This document shows, piece by piece, positions 35,000-44,996 of a stretch of 64,000 nt of DNA. The position numbers and the translations under genes are program-made. Origin of the DNA: Cyrtodaria siliqua. Taxonomy: Eukaryota; Mollusca; Bivalvia; Adapedonta; Hiatellidae. Below the pieces are notes generated by a model, which saw nothing but the letters and a program-made list of their open reading frames with translations, had not been told where the DNA came from and made no database searches. The stretch lies in NCBI GenBank assembly GCA_037043455.1, contig JAWPHD010004458.1:62001-126000 (forward strand), read 5' to 3'. Numbering within the stretch: position 1 is the first letter of the stretch; every line of letters starts with the position of its first letter.

Positions 35000-35984
35000 G
35001 TCCGGACGATAACTCATGAAAGGGTCGACGGATTTAAATAATATTTGGTACACGGGTTTAAGACCATAAAATAGAGGTCAACTTCGACTTTGGTTACAAA
35101 CCACCAATTTTTGACGGAGTTATGGCCCCTTTTTTCAACTTAGAATTTGCCCACAAAACGGTGTCCGGACGATAACTCATGAAAGGGTTGACGGATTTAA
35201 ATAATTTTTGGTACACCGGTTTAAGACCATAAAATACAGGTCAGCTTCGTCTTTGGTTACAAACCACCAATTTTTGACGGAGTTATGGCCCCTTTTCAAC
35301 TTAAAATTTGCCCAAAAAACGGTGTCCGGACGATAACTCATGAAAGGGTCGATGGATTTAAATAATATTTGGTACATGGGTATAACACCATAAAATACAA
35401 GTCAAGTCTGACTTTGGTTACAAACCACCAATTTTTGACGGAGTTATGGCCCCTTTTCAACTTACAATTTGCCCAAAAAACGGTGTCCAGACGATAACTC
35501 ATGAAAGGGTCGACGGATTTAAATAATTTGTGGTACACAGGTTAAAGACCATAAAATGCAGGTCAAGTTCGACTTTGTTTACAAACCACCCATTTTTGAC
35601 AGAGTTATGGCCCGTTTTCAACTTAGAATTTGCCCAAAAAACGGTGTCCGGACGATAAATCAAAGGGTCGACGGATTTAAATATTTTTTGGTACACAGGT
35701 TTAAGACCATAAAATACAGGTCAAGTTTGACTTTGGTTACAAACCAGCAATTTTTGATGGAGTTATGGCCCCTTTTCAACTTAGAATTTGCCAAAAAAAT
35801 GCTACAGTCAACTCTGAGGAACCTGCTAATTTGGGTTTGTATTAAATTTATACAATTTATAATGCATCAACTTCATGACCATGTCTCTTTTTATTACACT
35901 TATACATCTTTGACTTGAACGGTGTAACACGCAAGTTTTTGTTAGTCTTCTTCCCTGATCACTAACAATATTGGAAACTCTCCT

Positions 35985-36015
35985 TCCCCCCCCCCCCCCC
36001 CCCCCCTCTCTCTCT
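35985..36015 (+). repeat. Poly-C followed by CT repeat
   Basis: About 19 C followed by (TC) repeats, in the intron 313 bases before exon 3. Confidence 0.9.
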
Positions 36016-36327
36016 CTATTTTTTTCCTGTTTATTTCATATTTTGTAGTTTAAATAATTTGTTAGCCATTGTCTAAATTGCATGAATATTTTGTAGCGGG
36101 AGGGCCGGACTTCTAATGTTGTAATAACTTGTGGCCCGACCCCATTTCCATGTACATTTATTGTTTTCTTGAGGTTGCCATGTTTATGTGACAAGGCGGT
36201 ATTGTGGGGGTATTAATCACTTTCAGTGATAATTCTTGTTTGGTATATAATCCAACAGTAGTAGTATTATCTCACATACATGTACATTGCTATTTCAAAA
36301 TATGATAAAAAACATATTTTTTCACAG

Positions 36328-36521
36328 ATATACATGGTTGAAGGATGGTGGACAATTACCACCACAAGATTCGAAGAACCCCAAGCTAATAGTGAATCCG
36401 GATACAGGGGACTTAAATATAACCAGCGTCTTTACAAGCAATGAAAATGGCATATATCAGTGCGTGGCCACTAATAGCAAAGGCAAAGCGAGTACCCCAC
36501 CTCTAGATCTTCGCCTTGCAA
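36328..36521 (+). CDS. Ig adhesion gene, coding exon 3: second half of Ig1
   Basis: Encodes residues 63-127 and one base of codon 128. Landmarks are YTWLKDGG (Trp66 of the Ig core), one N-glycosylation sequon (Asn93 in NIT), and NGIYQCVATNSKG, which contains the F-strand tyrosine and Cys108 of the Ig1 disulfide. It enters in phase 2 after a T-rich acceptor (ATTTTTTCACAG) and leaves in phase 1 at GCAA|GTAAGG. The donor and the coding bases before it are repeated downstream about five times (36513-36675). The exon is squeezed between two modular repeat elements: one ends about 90 bases upstream, the other begins about 170 bases downstream. Confidence 0.85.
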
Positions 36522-36675
36522 GTAAGGTTAAAGGCAGAATATGGCCTTGCAAGTAAGGTTAAAGGCAAAATATGGCCTTTGCAAGTGGGGTTAAAGGCAG
36601 AATATGAGCTTGCAAGTAAAGGTAAAGGCAGAATATGGGCTTATAAGTAAAGTTAATGGCAGAATATGCTTTTCA
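36513..36675 (+). repeat. About 31-bp tandem repeat carrying copies of the exon 3 donor
   Basis: The unit GCCTTGCAAGTAAGGTTAAA then GGCAGAATATG is repeated about five times with drift. Copies at 36513 and 36544 both keep GCAA|GTAAGG. The third has GTGGGG, the fourth GTAAAG, the fifth AAGTAAAG. The first copy includes the last seven coding bases of exon 3. Confidence 0.9.
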
Positions 36676-36693
36676 AATGTAGAGTGTTTACAA

Positions 36694-37757
36694 AGTACCC
36701 CCACAAACGAAGTTTAGGGGGCTATGTAGGAGTAAGCTTGTCGGTCCGTCGGTTGGTCGGTCTGTTGGTTTCCGGACGATAACTCATGAAAGGGTTGATT
36801 GATTTAAATAATATTTGGTAAACGGGTATAACACCATAAAATACAAGTCAAGTTCGACCACCAATTTTTGACGGAGTTATGGCCCCTTTTCAACTTAGAA
36901 TTTGCCCAAAAACGGTTTCTGGACGATAACTCATGAAAGGGTCGACGGATTTAAATAATTTTTGGTACCCGGGTTTAAGACCATAAAATACAGGTCAAGT
37001 TCGACTTTGGTTACAAACCACCAATTTTTGACGGAGTTATGGCCCCTTTTTAACTTAGAATTTGCCCAAAAAACGGTGTCCGGACGATAACTCATGAAAA
37101 GGTCGATGTATTTAAATAATATTTGGTACGAGGGTACAACACCATAAAATACAAGTCAAGTTCGACTTTGGTTACAAACCACCAATTTTTGACGGAGTTA
37201 TGGCCCCTTTTCAACTTAGAATTTGCCCAAAAAACGGTTTCCGGACGATAACTCGTGAAAGGGTCGACGGATTTAAATAATTTTTTGGTACACAGGTTTA
37301 ACACCATAAAATACAGGTCAAGTTCGACTTTCGTTACAAACCACCAGTTTTTGACGGAGTTATGGCCCCTTTTCAACTTGGAATTTGCCCAAAAAACGGT
37401 GTCCGGATGATAACTCATGAAAGGGTCGATGGATTTAAATAATATTTGGTACACGGGTATAACACCATAACATACAAGTCAAGTTCGACTTTGGTTACAA
37501 ACCACCAATTTTTGACAGAAATTATGGCCCCTTTTCAACTTAGAATTTGCCAAAAATGCTACAGTCAACTCTTGAGGAACCTGCTAATTTGGGTTTGTAT
37601 TAAATTTAAACAATTTATAATGCATCCTCTTCATGACCATGTCTCTTTTTATTACACTTATACATCTTTGACTTGAACGGTTGTTTTCTTGTGGTTGCCA
37701 TGTTTATGTGACAAGGTGGTATTGTGGGGGTATTCTCACTTTCAGTGATAATTCTAG
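36694..37757 (+). mobile_element. Modular repeat, family C (copy 2)
   Basis: Starts GTACCCCCACAAACGAAG, has GGTCCGTCGG, about five core units of 160-163 bases, and ends with the TCACTTTCAGTGA hairpin and ATTCTAG|T. Begins about 170 bases after exon 3. Confidence 0.7.
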
Positions 37758-38020
37758 TTCTCTTCTGCTCCTCATAGTGCAAAATTAATTATTGTGAAAA
37801 AACGGTAAGGACTATCCCAACATTAGTTTAAAAGTTGCATGTAAGAATTATTGGAACTATATATATACATGATTTAGGTGTTTTTAAAGTCCCCGAGCAT
37901 GAACAAGCTTATAATTATGTAAAGACTCATCTGTGTAAACATAACCTGCCTTTAACTAGAATCTCTGTGTAAACATGACCTGCCTTTAACTAGAATCTCT
38001 GTGTGTTGTTAGGGTAAACA

Positions 38021-39100
38021 CAGGGCTTCCACTAAGGTTCAAATTTAGGAAGTTCGAACTTCCTGTGTATCAAATTTGGAAGTTCATGGGGAAAATTTAG
38101 GAAGTTCCAGTGTTTGGGCATGGCATTCATACTCAGTCTTTGAGTCAGTGATTCCGCGTGGTGGTGAGGGAAACAACACATCTAAATTGTTAAAAAGAAA
38201 AAAAGGATATTATTATTTAAAATCATCTATATGTTTATAAAAGGAAATATTTGATGACATCATTATATAAACGGTTTCAAACTAAAAATACTTAATTTGC
38301 CTTTGCGTGCCATACCCCACCCTCAAGTTTTATTCAGTGAATTACATTTTGCAAACAGTTTTCAATTTATCAGTCCAGGAAAGCTTTTAAATTGGCATAC
38401 ATTAATGAAAGGTATGTAAAACTGTCAAGTGTAGGAATAAATGAACATATTCTTTAATTATTATCAAAGCAATCGATTGTTTTTGCCAGTGATAACTTCA
38501 CTTCCGTGTTTAGTCTCCATTCGCGAAGAGTTCTTTCCCCTAGGTTAGAGATTATTAAATATTGTTTGTCTATCAGTACTTCGTTTCTATTTGTAACTTT
38601 GATAAATACATAGAAAAATGACACAAAGATAGAAAAGAAATAGCCTAAAAAGTATAATCTGTTTGTGTAAGGAGTTTCAACTTTGTGGTTAATGAATATA
38701 AATTAAGCAATTTGGCATCGAGATTATACTGCTCCTTTCATTTTGTGAAATGCGCGGCTAGGCCAATTATCTAATTAACTCTCTCTCCTCTCACCAGTCA
38801 TGCGTGTGACCCCTGATAAAAACTGGACAAAACCGGTTTTACCTGTCAATTACAGGCTCCACTGAGTTTTAATTGCTTTACAACTTGTTACGTCGGCAGT
38901 CTCAAATGAAATTAGATTAGATGGGCGAGGCTATAATCGGTAATTTACAGATTATGGGACGTCCGATGTCCGTAGTAAAGAATCGCGGTGTACTTAGAAG
39001 TTTTTGGAAGTACACTGTACGCCTTTGATGTTAATTTTCGCCGTAAAACTACGATTTCTGGACGTAATTTACGGCCGTACGCCCGTTAACGGAAGCCCTG
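38021..39100. mobile_element. 1.08 kb DNA element, TIR CAGGGCTTCC, 6-bp target duplication
   Basis: Left end CAGGGCTTCCACTAA, right end inverse of CAGGGCTTCCGTTAACG. TAAACA flanks both sides (38015-38020, 39101-39106). The left part has an 18-base perfect palindrome, AGGAAGTTCGAACTTCCT. No transposase frame. Probably a non-autonomous hAT-like element. Confidence 0.7.
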
Positions 39101-39106
39101 TAAACA

Positions 39107-39565
39107 TGTGAGATATTGTGAGATAGAGTAGGTAGAAATTCATATGGCACACCCTGTCAACTCTTTAGTGGACTCTCCATAGTTTAATGTCCAAATGAAA
39201 AGTCCTTAGCCTGAATCCTTGAGCAAAAAAACACACACCATCGTTGGATCCTACATTCCTTTGACGACCATTAAATTACCCATATTTTCATAACAAATAA
39301 AAGTACAAGTACCAACAAGCATTTTCTTTACAATGTTTGCCTCATTTCTTTACCCCACATCTCAAAACACGCTTAAAATGCAATTTTACCAATATTTCAA
39401 ATGTCAATAAATAACAATATTAAAAAAAAATCATCAGCCTATCAGGGTCTTTCTGCACTCATCATGCTCTTGCATATCAGGAAATGCTAAATTGTGCATA
39501 CCTTCACTGGCTTTTTAAGAAGTTATTTCAAATTGATGAGCCCGTGAGGCAAACTCAGCCAATTT
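39107..39565. other. Intron 3 sequence, no gene
   Basis: Nothing recognised. Confidence 0.35.
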
Positions 39566-41722
39566 TTAGCTCTACTGGCCAAAGGCCAGCAGAGAGCAGA
39601 GCTAATAGGATGCCGAGTTATCCGTCCGTCCGTCGTCTGTCGTCCGTCCGTCCTTAACTTTTGTCTCGTTTAGACGATAGGCCTTCATTTTTCATCTGAA
39701 CTTTACCAAACTTTAACAGGTTGTTAATATCAATGAAAGCTCGGACAAGTTTGAAAACCTGCCAGATCGGACAAATAACAGCAGAGTTATGGCCTTTGAT
39801 TTAGTTAAAAATGCTGTATTGCTATATTTTGCCTCTTTAAGACGACAGGGCCTTCATTTTTCATCCTATCTTTACCAAACTTTACCACATTGTTAATATC
39901 AGTGAAAGCTCGGACAAGTTCGAAAATCAGCCAGATCGGACCAGTAACAGCAGAGTTATGGTCCTTGATTTAGTTAAAAATGCTATATTTTGTCTCGTTA
40001 AAATGATAGGGGCTTCATTGTTCATCCGATCTTTACCAAACTTTATCAGATTGTTAATATCAATGAACGCTCGGACAAGTTAGAAAACCATTCATATCGT
40101 ACCAGTAACAGCGGAGTTATGGTCCTTGATTTAGTTCAAAATGCTATATTTTGCCTCGTTAAGACGTTAGGGCCTTCATTTTTCATCCGATCCTTACCAA
40201 ACTTTACCAGATTGTTAATGTCAATGAAAGCTTGGTCAAGTTCGAAAACCAGCCAGATCGGACCAGTAACAGCAGAGCTATGGCCCTTGATTTTGTTAAA
40301 AATGCTATAATTTGCCTCCTCATATGATAGGGCCTTCATTTTGCATCTGATCTTTGCCAAATTTTACCAGATTTTATGACTTTTTTTTTTTAATTTTTTT
40401 TTATTTTTATTTTTTTAATTTTTAGCTCTACTGATCAGAGATCAGCAGAGCTTATGCCGTGGTGCGGCGTCCGTCGTCCGCCTGTCTGTCTGTCTGTCCG
40501 TCTGTCTGTAAACTTTTTTTTGTAGCGAATTCTCCTCTGAAACTACTGAATGGATTTTCATGAAACTTTACAGAAATGTTGCTCATGAAGTCTAGTTGAT
40601 CCTAGCAAAAATTCATGTTGATGTGAAATCCAAGATGGCCGCCAGATCTAAAAATAGGTTTTTAAAAAACAAGTTTGTAGCGACTTCTTCATGAAAACTA
40701 TAAGTGATATTGATATGGGACTTTTTCTAAAATGATCAGCATGACATGATGTTGGTCCTTGTCGAAAATCGTTTTGATTTGACGTTAAACATGGCTGCCA
40801 GTGGCCATCTTTGTTTACATAGAGTTATATAATGAAAACTTGTAGCAACTACTCCTCTGAAACTACTTGACGGATTTTCATGAAACTTCACAGGAATGTT
40901 GCTCTTGATGTCTAATTGATCCTAGCAAAATTTCAGGTCGGCCGGAAATTCAAGATGGCTGCCACGGCTAAAAATAAATTTTCAAAATACAAGTTTGTAG
41001 CGACTACTTCTTGAAAACTATAAGTGATATTAATATGGGACTTTTTCTAAAATGATCAGCATGACATGATGTTGCTCCTTGTCAAAAATCGTTTTGATTC
41101 AACGTTAAACATGGCTGCCAGAGGCCATCTTTGTTTACATACAGTTATATAGTAAAAACTTGTAGCGACTACTCCTTTGAAACTACTTGGCAGATTTTCA
41201 TGAAACTTTACAGGAATGTTGCTCTTAATGTTTAATTGATCCTAGCAAAATTTCAGATCGGCCAGAAATTCAAGATGGCCGCCACGGCTAAAAATAATTT
41301 TTCAAAAAACAAGTCTGTAGCGACTACTTCGTGAAATCAAAATCAATCAGTAGAGCTTCAAGGTCATTGACCTCTTGTTTTTTAATCATTGCTTATTTTC
41401 ATTTTTTTTTTATTTTTTTTTTTTTATTATTATTTTTTTTTTTTGCTCTATGTTGGACCTGTCAGACCAGTAACAGAGGAGTTACGGCTCGTGATTTAGT
41501 TAAAAATGCTATATTTTGCCTCGTTTATATGGTAGGGCCTTCATTTTTCATCTGATCTTTACCAAACTTTACCAGATTCTTTAGTTATGGCCCTTGATTT
41601 AGCTAAAAAGCTGTTTTTTGCCCGAAACTTTCAAAAAAACGTAAATGGCATTCACTCGCTTCATTGATGTAAAAGAACCGTGTTAGCCAGTAGAGCGTCC
41701 ACAGGCCCTCTTGGGCCTCTTG
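39566..41722 (+). mobile_element. Rolling-circle-like modular repeat, family B (copy 1)
   Basis: The 5' end TTAGCTCTACTGGCC pairs with GGCCAGCAGAG in a hairpin, followed by CCGTCCGTCC. Core units share TTTACCAAACTTTA, GCTCGGACAAGTT and AGTTATGGCCCTTGATTTAG. The 3' end has GCCAGTAGAGC, hairpin AGGCCCTCTTGGGCCT and CTCTTG|T. A T-rich tract in its middle hosts a family A copy. Confidence 0.7.
40422..41377 (+). mobile_element. Modular repeat, family A (copy 5), nested in family B
   Basis: Complete 5' end (TTAGCTCTACTGATCAGAG, GTCCGTC tract) and complete 3' end (ATCAGTAGAGCT, AGGTCATTGACCT, CTCTTG|T). Inserted in a poly-T region of family B copy 1. Confidence 0.7.
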
Positions 41723-41822
41723 TTTTTTTAGCTCTATGTTGGACCAGTCAAGTAATAGAGGAGCTCTTGATTTAGTTAAAAATGCTATATTTTGCCTCGT
41801 TAATATGGTAGGGCCTTCATTT

Positions 41823-42582
41823 TTAGCTCTACTGGCAAGTAGGACTTATGCGATCACTTTTCGTCCGTCGTCCGTCCGTCTGTCTGTCTGTCCGTCCGTC
41901 CGTCCGTCCGTCTGTCTGTTCGTCCGTCTGTTAGCAATTTTATAAAATCGACATCTCCTCTGAAACCGCTTGAAGGATTTTGATGAAACTTCATCACACA
42001 CAATGTTGCTTGGGAGGGCCCCTCTCTGATTTGTGTTTTTGGAAATATCATATACATGTTTCTTGGGTTGGCCTCTATCAAGTTTGTGTTTTTCGTTATC
42101 GTCAAATAATAAAAATGGCCACCACGGCGACCCAAAGTTTACATAGAGTTATATAGGAAAAGGTTAAAAATTACATCTTCTCTGAAACCGCCTGAAAGAT
42201 TTTGATGAAACTTAAGCACAATGATATTTGGGATAATCCCTCTCAGATTTGTGTTTTTCACGGCCGCCTCTGATTTGAGGCCTCCAGTCATCCATGATGG
42301 CCACCATGGCTAAACTTAGGTCAAATTTAAGGACATTTATCAAACAACATATTACCACTTATTCCATTCTAGTTAAATATCATATGCATGTTCCTGTTGT
42401 TGGCCTCTATCAAGTTTGTGTTTTTCGTTGTCGTCAAATATTAAAAATGGCCGCCACGATAACCCAAAGTTTACATAGAGTTATATATAGGAAACATGTT
42501 TCTTGGGTTGGCCTCTATCATGTTTATGTTTTTGAATCACATCATACAAGTAGAGCGTCTACAGGCCCTCTTGGGCCTCTTG
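41823..42582 (+). mobile_element. Modular repeat, family D
   Basis: The 5' end TTAGCTCTACTGGCAAGTAG is followed by a long GTCCGTCCGTC tract. Two core modules contain TTTTGATGAAACTT, AAATGGCC(A/G)CCACG and TTTACATAGAGTTATATA. It ends with the family B-type 3' end. Host sequence GGGCCTTCATTTTT|CATCTGATC is restored if the element is removed, with no target duplication. Confidence 0.7.
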
Positions 42583-42635
42583 TTCATCTGATCTTTACCA
42601 AACTTTACCAGATTCTTTAGTTATGGCCCTTGATT

Positions 42636-43022
42636 ATCCCATGTGGTTGCCGGGGTAGAATACAACCACTGCAAACACACCGTCACATGCAGAGGCGTAG
42701 GACCCCCCCATTCATATTCATTTTGTCATTTTTTGTTCATGCTCATTAAAGGTCTTCATCATGACCCCTGCATTGTTTCAGGTGCCATCTCGCTCACATC
42801 ACTAAGAGTAGTGGCAGAAAAACAATAACGTGGCTCCAGCGTAAATGGAGGTTTTACGCTAGAATTTGCAGCAACTCTGCAGTTCAGGGTGAGAAGGTTC
42901 TAGGCCCATTTTCCATATTTTATCTCGATGTACATGGAAGATGAGCCTGGCATGTTCATGCCTGTTAGGCGCCATATAACCTGTAATGTGTTTGTGCGCC
43001 TTAAAACCCCAATTCAATTCAA
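42636..43022 (+). mobile_element. Retroposon (SINE-like), 6-bp target duplication
   Basis: TTGATT flanks both sides (42630-42635, 43023-43028) and removal restores CCCTTGATTTAG of family B. The tail GTGCGCCTTAAAACCCC followed by AATTC repeats resembles the LINE/SINE tails elsewhere in the window. No tRNA-like promoter recognised. Confidence 0.65.
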
Positions 43023-43134
43023 TTGATTTAGTTAAAAAGCTGTATTTTGCCCAAGACTTTCAAAAAAACGTAAAGTGATGTTATAATAGCCATGTTAGCC
43101 AGTAGATCGTCCACAGGCCCTCTTGGGCCTCTTG

Positions 43135-43664
43135 TTGGAAGTTTTTGATTGTTCGGCATTTTTCTATTTATAGCCTCCGAAAAAACCCAAAGAAGGCATA
43201 TTCCGTTATATCAAAATAAACTTATACAGCAAACATGCACTTCATAATTATTATTAATACCATCCATGGACCTACAAAATGCTTAGTTGTTTTCTTTCTG
43301 ATTTACACCATGGACATTCGTGTGAAACTGAGGACTGCCTCTTTAACTATGAATGGAAGTTTGCTATTGACAGTGCATCAACACATTATAGGTTCATAGA
43401 GGACAGACTTCGGTTCATAGGACAGCCCGGTTTATTTTTTCGTCCGACATGTGGTAAAGGGCTAAGAGAAATTGACGTCGGTAAAGCTAGAACCCGGATC
43501 TTCTGGATTTCAGGTCTGCCACACTGTCATCAGGGGCATGCCAGCCTGTTTATCCGTTATTATGTCTATTGCTTTTGTGATCTTTGTACACCGAGTCTGC
43601 GGCATTAGTTTGTTTATTTCAGACCTGAGCAATACCAAAGGACCATATCTTTTTTATTTTGTAG
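43135..43664. other. Intron upstream of exon 4; degenerate SINE at about 43380-43545
   Basis: CAGCCCGGTTTATTTTTTCG and GGCTAAGAGAAATTGACGTC resemble a decayed minus-strand S1 SINE. Confidence 0.3.
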
Positions 43665-43801
43665 CTGTTACTCCGTTCTCCGGATCTACAGAAGTTGTAA
43701 ATAATAAGAATGTATTCGTTTCCGACTATCTGAAGCTTGAATGCAAGAATGTACCCAGGAGTGAACCGGCTCTGGCCTTCAGTTGGGATAAAGAACCAAC
43801 G
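43665..43801 (+). CDS. Ig adhesion gene, coding exon 4: first part of Ig2
   Basis: Encodes residues 128-173. It starts TVTPFSGSTEVV and carries DYLKLECKNVPRSEP (Cys154) and FSWDKEPT (Trp168), the B- and C-strand landmarks of an Ig domain. Acceptor TTTTTTATTTTGTAG, donor ACG|GTGAGT. Entry is phase 1, exit phase 0. Ig2 of L1-family proteins likewise has a proline-rich stretch between the cysteine and the tryptophan. An alternative AG upstream (TTTATTTCAG at about 43620) would extend the exon but is not needed for the frame. Confidence 0.8.
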
Positions 43802-43917
43802 GTGAGTAGGGTTACTGAATGTCATTGGAAGGCAGCCTGGTTCTGTCAACTTTTGGTTTTCAATAAATCAGTAATTTAATTTTCGTTAAAATGTATGCCT
43901 CATATTAAAAGGAAGCT

Positions 43918-44110
43918 TAGGCCAAATAAAATAATATGTGTGGTTTCCCGACCAGCCGACCCTTATTTTTTGTTGCCACCCTAACTATTTTTTGGGCATA
44001 TAGCCGGTACTGTTTTTTGGATGGAAAGTATTGCGATTCTCGAGGTCGTTTTTTGGATGGAAAGTATTGCGATTCTCGAGGTTGTGTAAAATTAACAAGA
44101 GACCATACAA
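43918..44110. repeat. MITE-related fragment and 36-bp duplication
   Basis: GGCCAAATAAAATAATATG matches the 19283 MITE end. The word GTTTTTTGGATGGAAAGTAT then TGCGATTCTCGAGG occurs twice in tandem at about 44009-44085. Confidence 0.45.
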
Positions 44111-44449
44111 AATGAATACATCCTGTCATCCTGTCGTCTTGGAATGCCGAGCACTTGTTTGGCTTAATATTCGACAAACGCGAACATTTTAAGTGAGAAA
44201 AGATTGTTGACATCAGTGCGAAACACTTTTAGTTTGACATCGATCTTGGAGATTATCACCCACCACTTGATTTAAAATGTAATGAACTCAAGTGCAATGT
44301 TCAGACCGAGTACAGTGTTTTGACGGCACGTTCGTCGTCGACAGTGGCCTTTCACTTGGTGACCTTTTGTCAACAATTGCGATAAAAGCATTAAAGTTTA
44401 CCTGTGTCACTTTGGAAAAGTAAAGGGCGTGTGCGTATAAGCGTTTATT

Positions 44450-44645
44450 TATCCTCGCTGTATTGCACTAAGCATTTTAGCGAGCAGACCTAGGTTTTAA
44501 GTCTCATCCGAAGGACTGGTAAGGTAGCAAATACTTTTGAAATATTTCGATAATTAACCCAAATTCGGTCCTGGCTGGGATTGAATGCGCGACCCCTGGG
44601 TTACTAAGCCGCAATGCTAACCATTACACCACGGCGCTACCTTGC
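44450..44645 (-). repeat. tRNA-derived SINE, family S4
   Basis: On the minus strand GCGCCGTGGTGTAATGGTTA (A-box) and GCGCATTCAATCCC (B-box) give a tRNA-like head, followed by CCAGTCCTTCGGATGAGAC in the body. The acceptor stem is not complementary, so this is not a tRNA gene. Confidence 0.55.
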
Positions 44646-44996
44646 ACAAGGGACTTAAATATTAAAAAAATATTTTTTTCAACTTCTGCATGATGTGCAT
44701 GTCTGAGGAAGGAGAACCCTGTGCAGCATTTATAAGTGTGAAAGAACATATCCCTTATCAAACTAACAGTAAAGCCCATTATTAAATATAAATATGTCGG
44801 TACGGTCTGTAAAAACATATCTACCCTGATCACACCACCTTAAATATAAATACATGTCTTTAATATGTATGTATCCATTATCACACCAGCCACAACATAT
44901 CAAACGACAACGCACCCATATTAATAAAACGCGCATGGTTCAATATTAAATATAACTAGTGAGTACAGAAGCATCAGCTGGAGCCGGACTCTCAAC
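44646..44996. other. Intron 4 sequence, no gene
   Basis: AT-rich; nothing recognised. Confidence 0.35.

Larger units (their letters stand above)
31246..36238 (+). mobile_element. Rolling-circle-like modular repeat, family C (copy 1), with hAT insertion
   Basis: Starts TTATACCCCCACAAACGAAG, then TAGGGGGGTATAT and GGTCCGTCCGTCGG. Core units of 161 bases share CGGACGATAACTCATGAAAG and GACGGAGTTATGGCCCC; period read from 35177, 35338 and 35499. The right end has hairpin TCACTTTCAGTGA and TTCTTG|T. A 3.5 kb hAT sits in the first core unit. Relative to copy 2, about 250 extra bases (poly-C, CT repeats) are present near the right end. Confidence 0.7.
41723..43134 (+). mobile_element. Family B 3' half, with a family D insertion and a retroposon insertion
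   Basis: Duplicates the 3' half of the preceding element (GCTCTATGTTGGACCAGTC onward) and ends with AGGCCCTCTTGGGCCT, CTCTTG|T. Two later insertions split it; both reading edges rejoin perfectly. Confidence 0.65.

Noticed and set aside
22640..41290. YY1 binding sites in CAAGATGGCCGCC words of family A
   Set aside because: The consensus AAGATGGCGGC is disrupted by an extra C in nearly all copies; similarity is only partial.
43279..43620. Additional exon upstream of exon 4
   Set aside because: Open frame present, but it matches a decayed minus-strand SINE and is not needed for phase continuity.
44570..44640. tRNA gene on the minus strand
   Set aside because: Good A- and B-boxes, but the acceptor arms do not pair and the sequence runs into a SINE body.
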